64,000 nucleotides of DNA. Origin: Sanderia malayensis (taxonomy: Eukaryota > Cnidaria > Scyphozoa > Semaeostomeae > Pelagiidae). A program made the position numbers and the translations under genes. Every line of letters starts with the position of its first letter. Position 1 is the stretch's first letter. The notes beneath the pieces were generated by a model. It was not told the origin of the DNA. It did not search any database and was given only the letters and a program-made list of their open reading frames with translations. Positions 1-6,406 of the stretch are shown here, piece by piece. The DNA is taken from assembly GCA_013076295.1 (NCBI GenBank), contig RQOL01000024.1:1240001-1304000 (forward strand), in the 5' to 3' direction.

Positions 1-484
1 GGCTTTCACAGTTCAGCGCATCCGAAACCCAAACAAAGCAAAAACACAAGTTGGCCTCAGTATTCGTATTGTTTGCTAACAGAAAACAGTATATATAAAT
101 TAATGAATAAGGGGTATATAAGCTACTAAAAAAATTACGAGAAAATAAAGTTAAATACACAGACTGTATGTCCTCCTCTTTTGGGACTAATAGCTACATC
201 AGGATGTCCTCAAGCAGCTCCGCAGTCTTGCAGTATGCCCCTCTCTAATATCTATCAGTACGCCCCTCCCTAATACATTATCTATCAACGTTTATATACA
301 ACTTTTTTTTAAAGAATACCTTAACTTATGCTGAGCCCTGATCCTTTTCATTGTTATTCATAAATTTCCATCGTTTTTGGGGATTTTGAGCCTCAATATT
401 CTTAGAGACAATATTGTCAAACTTCATTTATGTCAGCATGGCATTTTGGACAGGCATATAAAGTCCCCCCCCCGGCAAAAACCT
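1..484. other. Non-coding left edge with transposon-end sequence
   Basis: No convincing coding exon is visible here. A short near-duplicate, 'agtacgcccctccctaat', sits beside 'agtatgcccctctctaat' around 230-275. A run of nine C's lies near 466-474. The right edge (about 485-500) reads on the minus strand as CAGTGGCGCAGATAG. The same terminal motif occurs in an element inside the AK9 intron near 25793-25802, so this is probably the end of a transposable element whose other end lies outside or is unrecognisable. Confidence 0.5.
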
Positions 485-1633
485 CTATCTGCGCCACTGC
501 CTACCCAAATTACTGTACATGCACAGATAAATCAAAAACTGTACATAAAAATAGAATGCCACAACTGGATCCTCTAAAAGCAAGTAAACAGCAAATGTAA
601 TTAGCTGTACTGGGTCTTGGATGGTTTGAAAATCTTGAATTATTCTTTTTAGTCCACCATTAATATTTGCCAAAGTTGCGGTATTTACATTTTCAAGAAG
701 ATTGCAGCCATGGCCATGGAAAAACGGAATTTCTCCTTGATCAAGAAAGAAACTCAGCTTTTCTAAAGTGGCAATGAAATATTCCCCCATTCGACTCTGA
801 GGCCAAAATTCGTCACCTTTGGATAACATGAGCATAACAACAGTTTTTAAATAATAGCTGGCAAGAGAGTGCCACCCCTGTTTGTCTCGTATATTCTTCA
901 ACAACTTTATCACCATTTTGGCACATCCACTGTCTTTCAAGATCGCCCTTTCTCTATTAGGATACGAACACCTCCAGAGAAGAGCATTTCTTTGATTAGA
1001 CTTTGGGACACAATACATAACATCAACATCGCTTCCTTTCTGTATGACTGGTACCAGATCAACACTAATCATGGGCAAATGATGTTGCAGTGGTCGGATT
1101 TCAAGAGTTAAAGCTGGACCAGATTTTCGAAGCTTGAGTCCTGTTATGCAAAACTTCATGATTTCACCCATCACCTGGTCGCGTGCCTTTGACGAGACCC
1201 CTTCAAACCAATTTCGAACTTTTCTTGGCATGAATTTGTTGTCTTCGCCAATAAATTTGTCGATTTTCTTGTATGTGGGGTAATTTGGGTTATTCATGGG
1301 GATAAGCTGGTCAACTGGACGAGATAGGCCAACATATACATTTCCAGGGACGCTTGACGTGTCAAACACAATATCTTCTTGGAAAGGGAAGCGAAGAATA
1401 ATATCTAAATCGAACTCTGTGGCCTCGCCAATCCTCAAGCCATCATAATAGGAGCCACCGTAATGAATATTATTTTTAAAAAGTAAATTAAATAATGGAT
1501 CAACTTGCTTCATTGTCTTGAGGAAATAGTCGATGAATCTGTTAAAAATTCCTGTTAGTTCTTGTGTTTTTTCACGATTGAGTTTCAGATCTTCTTGGTA
1601 AATTTCGTGCAACACCTCATTCAAGATGGCCAT
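485..1633 (-). CDS. cGAS-like receptor (cGLR), copy 1, catalytic residues intact
   Basis: This is a 382-residue Mab-21/cGAS-family nucleotidyltransferase in a single coding exon. The family senses nucleic acid or other ligands in the cytosol and makes cyclic dinucleotides that activate STING. The Gly-Ser motif is at residues 60-61 (HYGGSYYDG). The paired acids are E73 and D75 (ATEFDLD), and the third acid is D192 in ISVDLVPVI, so all three metal ligands expected from cGAS (E225, D227, D319 in human) are present. The C-terminal Mab-21 helical half follows (LASYYLKTVVML, CNLLENVN). I see no zinc-ribbon insertion, as is usual for cGLRs. The start is the ATG shared in position with the sister copies, just downstream of a TTTTCAG acceptor. 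From about residue 343 the tail departs from copies 2 and 3, turns hydrophobic and ends inside a transposon-like terminus. Family call is strong; ligand and product are unknown. Confidence 0.88.
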   Translation of the reverse strand: MAILNEVLHEIYQEDLKLNREKTQELTGIFNRFIDYFLKTMKQVDPLFNLLFKNNIHYGGSYYDGLRIGEATEFDLDIILRFPFQEDIVFDTSSVPGNVYVGLSRPVDQLIPMNNPNYPTYKKIDKFIGEDNKFMPRKVRNWFEGVSSKARDQVMGEIMKFCITGLKLRKSGPALTLEIRPLQHHLPMISVDLVPVIQKGSDVDVMYCVPKSNQRNALLWRCSYPNRERAILKDSGCAKMVIKLLKNIRDKQGWHSLASYYLKTVVMLMLSKGDEFWPQSRMGEYFIATLEKLSFFLDQGEIPFFHGHGCNLLENVNTATLANINGGLKRIIQDFQTIQDPVQLITFAVYLLLEDPVVAFYFYVQFLIYLCMYSNLGRQWRR

Positions 1634-1799
1634 GTTGATGTCGAGCTGAGCTGAAAATTAATGAAGATATTTCGTGAAAACATTTTATCTTCATATTATC
1701 AAACTGAACTATAAAAACTTGAGATGTGTCTTGCTTATAAATCGCAATTTCATAACCATTGTTGATAGTGCCTGTAAAATTAACTGAGAACAACTTACC
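1634..1799 (-). other. 5' UTR intron and noncoding exon boundary of cGLR copy 1
   Basis: On the minus strand an AAG|GTAAGT donor ends a noncoding exon at about 1799, and a TTTTCAG acceptor lies at 1651-1652, 17 bases before the ATG. The same donor and acceptor sequences recur before copies 2 and 3. All three genes therefore share a spliced 5' UTR, and the array arose by DNA duplication rather than retrocopying. Confidence 0.65.
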
Positions 1800-1849
1800 T
1801 TTTTTAACAACAAAAAGACTTCGTAATCTTTTTCAAAACATAAAATAAA

Positions 1850-2130
1850 AAAATCGAAGTTTGGCGGGAGTTCATACTTCACCAGCCACCAACAAAAGGG
1901 AGATTATGTAGCAGCCAATCACATGATGCTTTCTTTATTGTTCATTAGCCAATCAGAAATCGGATTGGCAAAACACCATCATTTGATTGGTTGTTACAAA
2001 ATATGCTATACTTCCTGTCACCTTCAATGAAATTCTCAAAAACTGGCTTAAGCAAGATATGTTGACAATGGAGGATGCTGGGAAGATAATAAACATTCAA
2101 GATGACGTCATAGATTATAATGGTGTCAGA
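1850..2130 (-). promoter_or_regulatory. Duplicated promoter block of cGLR copy 1
   Basis: This block repeats, with divergence, upstream of copies 2 and 3. It contains 'gaagtttggcggg' at about 1857 and a second conserved piece, 'atgttgacaatggaggatg', at about 2058-2076. The κB-like GGGGAATTC seen at the equivalent place in copies 2 and 3 is degraded here to GGGAGTTC. Promoter function is inferred only from position and conservation. Confidence 0.45.
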
Positions 2131-2205
2131 TCGGAACATTTCGGAGAAATATAAAAAATTCGTCCCTTTACAAAATAGGAATCTAAAACTCTTATTTTCT
2201 AAAAT

Positions 2206-2343
2206 TTAAGACTTTTGCTTCATTTTTTGGCGAAAGTATTCCAAGAAATTAGTAAGGATCGAGGTTAGTTGTTTTGTCTGCGTGTCATTCAGAGCAACAT
2301 CTCGTTGGTAAACAATGTTTAATATTTCATTCAAATTACTCAT
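2206..2343 (-). pseudogene. Truncated fourth cGLR copy (N-terminal fragment)
   Basis: This is a 45-codon reading frame starting MSNLNEILNIVYQRDVALND. It aligns residue by residue with the first ~43 residues of copies 1 and 3 (MADLNEVLNEIYRKDVKLDP) and ends abruptly in MKQKS and a stop, just where the others continue MKQVDPLF. A TTTTTTCAG acceptor is kept just upstream of its ATG, as in the intact copies. It lacks the whole catalytic region, so it is a decayed duplicate. It could yield a short peptide if transcribed, but nothing supports that. Confidence 0.75.
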
Positions 2344-2457
2344 TTTGATTGATGCTGAATTGAACTGAAAAAAATGGAAAATTGGTATATATTTACAAAC
2401 TTTTCATTGCTTGTAAAAAAGCTGAATAATTACAACTATATTGTGAATAAACTCAAA

Positions 2458-3582
2458 CTAATTCGGTGCGCATACACATGCATATATGAAAAAAAGAACA
2501 ACAAATAAAAATAATAATAAAAAGCGTGTCTTTAGTCGATTCCAAGGAAAGTGGATGAAATATTTCTTTAACTCTGCAGGTTTTCTGCAGCTTCGAAAAT
2601 CTTGAATTATTCTCTTGAGTCTTCCATTAATATTTTTCAAAGCTGCCGAATTTATACCTTCAAGAAGATTGCAGTCATGGTCGTGGTAAAAAGGAATTTT
2701 TCTTTGATCTAGACAAAAACTCAGTTTTTCTAAAGAGGTAATGAAATAATACTCAACTTGATTCTGAGACCAAACTGCATCACCTTTGGATAGCATGACA
2801 ACTGTTTTAAGGTAGTAATTCGCAAGGCAATGCCACTCCTGGCTGTCTCGCATCTTATTTAACAATTTGATAACCATTTTGGCACAGCCACTGTCTTCCA
2901 AAATCGCCCTCTCTCTGTCAGGATACGAACACCTCCAGAGAAGGTCATTTCTTTGGTGAGGCTTGGGCACACAATACATAACATCACGAAAGAAGCTTTC
3001 TTTCGGTATCACTGGAACAAGATTAAGTCTGATCATCGGCAAATTACATTTCCGTTGTTGGATTTCTAAAGTTAAAACTGGACCAGATTTTCGAATCCGG
3101 ACACTCTTTATAATGGATCCCCTGCTGCGAGATTGCAATCGCATCCGTTTAACTGCAATAGTACAAACAATTTCAAACCAGTTGCAAATTTCTTCTGGTA
3201 CAAATTTGTTGTCTTCGCTAATAAACCTGTCAATTTTCTTGTATGTGGCGTAATTTGGGTCATTCACAGAGATAAGCTGGTCAAGTGGGCGAGATAGGCC
3301 AACAAATGCATACCCGGGCTCGCTTGATGTGTCAAATATGATGTCTTTTTGAAAAGGGAAGCGAAGAATAATATCTAAATAGAACTCTGTTGCGCCGACA
3401 ATTCTCGAGCCATCATAATACGAACCACCGTAGTAAAGTCTGTTCTTGAAAAGCAAATTGAATAATGAATCAACTTGCTTTATGGTCTTGCAAAAATAGT
3501 TCAGGAAATCGCTGAAAATGCCGTTACGTTTAACATCTGTTTGATAAATTTTGTTCACTGCTCTATTATTGAAGGTGGCCAT
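2458..3582 (-). CDS. cGAS-like receptor homologue, copy 2, catalytically impaired
   Basis: This 374-residue Mab-21/cGAS-family protein is in one coding exon and is clearly a tandem duplicate of copies 1 and 3. The GS motif is kept (residues 53-54, YYGGSYYDG). The motif EFDLD of copy 1 is EFYLD here (Y68), and the third acid is Asn (N187 in IRLNLVPVI). Two of three expected metal ligands are therefore lost and it is unlikely to be an active nucleotidyltransferase. There is an in-frame N-terminal deletion of about eight residues after DVKRN compared with the sisters. The C-terminus runs past the copy 3 stop (…LKKYFI) into a basic then strongly hydrophobic stretch (RLKTRFLLLFLFVVLFFIY), which could be a tail anchor or just read-through sequence. 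The frame is fully open, so it may be expressed as a pseudoenzyme. Confidence 0.85.
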   Translation of the reverse strand: MATFNNRAVNKIYQTDVKRNGIFSDFLNYFCKTIKQVDSLFNLLFKNRLYYGGSYYDGSRIVGATEFYLDIILRFPFQKDIIFDTSSEPGYAFVGLSRPLDQLISVNDPNYATYKKIDRFISEDNKFVPEEICNWFEIVCTIAVKRMRLQSRSRGSIIKSVRIRKSGPVLTLEIQQRKCNLPMIRLNLVPVIPKESFFRDVMYCVPKPHQRNDLLWRCSYPDRERAILEDSGCAKMVIKLLNKMRDSQEWHCLANYYLKTVVMLSKGDAVWSQNQVEYYFITSLEKLSFCLDQRKIPFYHDHDCNLLEGINSAALKNINGRLKRIIQDFRSCRKPAELKKYFIHFPWNRLKTRFLLLFLFVVLFFIYACVCAPN

Positions 3583-3751
3583 GTTGATGCTGAATTAAGC
3601 TGAAAATTAATGAAGATATTTCGTGAAAACAAAAACATTTGATTACCATATGATAAAAGTTATCTATAAAACTTCGTTTTGCGCATAAATCCACACCTCA
3701 CATGTACCTACTGTTGATAATACTTTCAAATTAAGCTGTGCAAAACTTACC
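3583..3751 (-). other. 5' UTR intron and noncoding exon boundary of cGLR copy 2
   Basis: The minus-strand donor GAAG|GTAAGTTTTGC is at about 3751 and the TTTTCAG acceptor at about 3600, matching the layout of copies 1 and 3. Confidence 0.65.
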
Positions 3752-3811
3752 TTCGTAAACAAAATGACTTCACGATTCTCAAAACATAAAATAAGATCGA
3801 AGTTTGGCGGA

Positions 3812-3820
3812 GGGGAATTC
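3812..3820. promoter_or_regulatory. κB-like site upstream of cGLR copy 2
   Basis: GGGGAATTC followed by T matches the NF-κB consensus GGGRNWYYCC at nine of ten positions. It lies about 60 bases upstream of the 5' UTR donor and next to the conserved 'gaagtttggcgg' block. The same nine bases are in the equivalent place before copy 3. Binding is not shown by sequence alone. Confidence 0.4.
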
Positions 3821-4216
3821 TTACTGCACCCGCAACCTGCGGTGAAATTCTTAGAAAACATCCAAACTGGTTAAAACAGGTTTAAACAAGATATGCTGAC
3901 AATGGAGGATGCTGGGAGGATAGATGAGCATTCAAGATGACAAAAATATATTATCTGTACCTATTAAAAGTCTTAAAAGTCTCTGAAGAGTTTTGAAGAA
4001 TTATGCAATTTCCACAAATACTTTGATAATAAAAGACGCAGCAAAAAAGCATGTGATGTTAAAACGTACCTAGTAAGAGAAAACTGCGAGTTTCAAACTA
4101 AAACCGTTCGAAGTTTGAGCGAACATAAAAAATTGTTCTTCGCAGCATTTCTTAAGAGCCTCGATTTGAGATTTGATGCAAATTTCAAAAGCTCTTTGTG
4201 ACGAGTTGAAATACCA

Positions 4217-4317
4217 CAACCTCGAACCCAGGGCCCTTCCAGCTTCGCTGACACCCAGGGCCCTTCCAGCTTCGCTGACATGTCAGCAAAGCTGGAAGGG
4301 CCCTGGGTTCGAGGTTG
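4217..4317. mobile_element. Foldback MITE with 9-bp target-site duplication
   Basis: This is a near-perfect inverted repeat of 101 bp starting CAACCTCGAACCCAGGGCCC and ending in its complement. The left arm carries a second tandem copy of the acccagggcccttccagc…gctgac segment. It is flanked by the direct repeat 'gaaatacca' (4208-4216 and 4318-4326), a nine-base target-site duplication. There is no coding capacity. Target-site length fits Mutator-like elements, but family assignment is tentative. Confidence 0.8.
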
Positions 4318-4526
4318 GAAATACCATTGAAATGAAATAACAAGGATGCCGGGAAGGGAGAAAAACATGACAAGATTACGTCATTCATAATTCAAACTTG
4401 ATAACAGAAAATTCTACTTTTACATTCCATCGCATAAAATAACATTAAAAATGACATTACATATTCATTATTGTTATCTGCTTGCAGGAAAAAAAGCTTA
4501 ATTGCAATATGTTCAAAAACTTAACT

Positions 4527-5603
4527 TTAGATGAAATATTTCTTTAACTTTGCAGGGTTTGAACAGTTTTGAAAATCTCGAATTATTCTTTTGAGTCTTC
4601 CATTAATATTTTCCAAAGTTGCAGCATCAATATTTTCAAGAAGATTGCAGCCATGGTTGTGGTGAAAAGGAATTTTTCTTTGATCAAGATAAGAACTCAA
4701 CTGTACCAGAGACGCAATGAAAAAATACCCAATTTTACTCTGAAACCAAACTGCATAACCTTTGCATAGCATGACAACTGTTTTAAGGTAGTAACTCGCA
4801 AGGCAATGCCATCCCTGCCTGTCTCGCATCTTCTTTAGCAATTTGATAACCATTTTGGCACAGCCAATGTCGTCCCTCAAAAATTCCCTCTCTCTATCAG
4901 GACACGAACACCTCCAGAGAAGGGCATTTCTTTGGTGAGGTTTGGGCACACAATACGTAACATCACCAATGATGTCCGGACTTTGTATGACTGGAACAAG
5001 ATCAACACTGATCATTGGCAAATTCTGCTGTGGTTGGATTTCTAAAGTCAAAGCTGGACCAGACTTTCGAAGCCGCAGATCCTTTATATTGTAGCCGGCA
5101 AGGCCACGGTTACATTGCACACGGTTAACTGCTTTAGCACATACACTTTCAAACCAATAACGAACCTTTTCTGGCATAAATTTGTTGTTATGACCAATAA
5201 AATTGGAGACTTCCCGATATGTGGCATGATCTGGGTCATGTCGGGGTACAAGCTGGTCAACTGGGCGAGATAGGCCAACAAATGCATATCCAGGCACACT
5301 TGATGTATCAAACGTGATGCTTGATGTATCAAATATGATAAACGAATGTTGAAAAGGAAAGCGGAGAATTATATTGAGATCAAATTTTGTTGCCTCGCCA
5401 ATTCTCAAGCCATCATAATACGAACCACCGTGGTAAATATTATTCTTGAAAAGCAAATTAAACAACGGATCAACTTGTTTCATGGTCTGGCAAAAAAGAT
5501 CCAGAAAATTGTTGAAAATGCCAGTGAGTTGTTGTGTTTGTTCGGGATCGAGTTTTACATCCTTTCGGTAAATTTCGTTCAATACTTCATTCAAGTCGGC
5601 CAT
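4527..5603 (-). CDS. cGAS-like receptor homologue, copy 3, one catalytic acid replaced
   Basis: This 358-residue single-exon Mab-21/cGAS-family protein has the most conventional C-terminus of the array (ends PAKLKKYFI). GS is at residues 60-61. The paired-acid motif reads ATKFDLN, so the first acid is Lys (K73) while D75 and the third acid (D201 in ISVDLVPVI) remain. Loss of the first metal ligand should cripple catalysis, though nucleotide or ligand binding may survive. A small in-frame tandem duplication gives IIFDTSS-ITFDTSS around residues 89-102. The Mab-21 helical half is intact. It is preceded by the same spliced 5' UTR as its sisters. It might act as a decoy or regulatory pseudoenzyme, or simply be decaying. 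Confidence 0.86.
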   Translation of the reverse strand: MADLNEVLNEIYRKDVKLDPEQTQQLTGIFNNFLDLFCQTMKQVDPLFNLLFKNNIYHGGSYYDGLRIGEATKFDLNIILRFPFQHSFIIFDTSSITFDTSSVPGYAFVGLSRPVDQLVPRHDPDHATYREVSNFIGHNNKFMPEKVRYWFESVCAKAVNRVQCNRGLAGYNIKDLRLRKSGPALTLEIQPQQNLPMISVDLVPVIQSPDIIGDVTYCVPKPHQRNALLWRCSCPDREREFLRDDIGCAKMVIKLLKKMRDRQGWHCLASYYLKTVVMLCKGYAVWFQSKIGYFFIASLVQLSSYLDQRKIPFHHNHGCNLLENIDAATLENINGRLKRIIRDFQNCSNPAKLKKYFI

Positions 5604-5748
5604 GTTGATTTACTGAGTTATGCTGAAAATTAAAGACAATTTTTGTGAAAAATATTTATAACACTTGGAGAATATAGTTTTGCGTATAGACCGCGATTTT
5701 ATACGCATTGTTGACAGTACTTTACAATAAAAGTGAGCAAAACTTACC
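5604..5748 (-). other. 5' UTR intron and noncoding exon boundary of cGLR copy 3
   Basis: The donor GAAG|GTAAGTTTTGCTC is at about 5748 and the acceptor ATTTTCAG at 5623-5624 on the minus strand. The upstream exon contains the conserved 'aagtcattttgttgttgaag' seen in diverged form in the other copies. Confidence 0.65.
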
Positions 5749-5811
5749 TTCAACAACAAAATGACTTCACGATTCTCGAAACACAAAATAAGAAGATCGA
5801 AGTTTGGCGGA

Positions 5812-5820
5812 GGGGAATTC
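5812..5820. promoter_or_regulatory. κB-like site upstream of cGLR copy 3
   Basis: GGGGAATTC followed by A matches nine of ten NF-κB consensus positions, at the same location relative to the 5' UTR as in copy 2. Confidence 0.4.
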
Positions 5821-6406
5821 ATCTGCATCTGCCACCTGCAATAAAATTCTTAGAAAGCATCCAAAACTGGTTAAAACAGGTTTAAACAAGATATGTTGAC
5901 AATGGAGGAGGAGGATGCTGGGAAGACCAGAATTCAAGGTGACGTGATACGTTAAAATGATGTCAAAAAGACTCGCTTTGAAAAACAGTAAATTTCTACT
6001 TGTATTTTCTAAAATTGTAAATTATTACACAAATGTGAGTTGCACTAAAAGGCAACCTGCTGAAGAAAGTTTATTTTACCCTTTTTACACACGAAAAGTA
6101 AAATGAAAATAATATAATATCAATAAAAAAGAAAATATTTAGCGTTTTTATCAATGATGTGATGTTCATTATAGTTAAAAAAACCGTTTTTAATTTAAAC
6201 ATTTCGTCGATGTTGAAGTAGACCGAAAATCAGTGTGTTGTCACGAGCGCTAGTTGTACAACTCAAAGACAGCCACCGCATCATGATAAGACATCGTCAT
6301 TGGACACGAATTCATTTCGATACAAATAAGTTACAAATTGGTGGGCTGTAAATTGGGAACGAGGTTAGTCTCCTTTTCGCACCTGTCCGCCATATTATTT
6401 CTTGAA
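5821..6406. other. Intergenic region between cGLR array and Frizzled 3' end
   Basis: The left part (to about 5970) is the upstream block shared with the other cGLR copies ('aaactggttaaaacagg', 'gttgacaatggagga'). The rest is A+T-rich and probably holds the Frizzled 3' UTR. No coding exon was found. Confidence 0.4.

Noticed and set aside
2060..2145. Conserved ATGGAGGATGCTGGGAAG upstream of each cGLR as the start of a divergent plus-strand gene
   Set aside because: The frames diverge and stop within 13-30 codons in each copy, so it is better explained as a duplicated upstream block.
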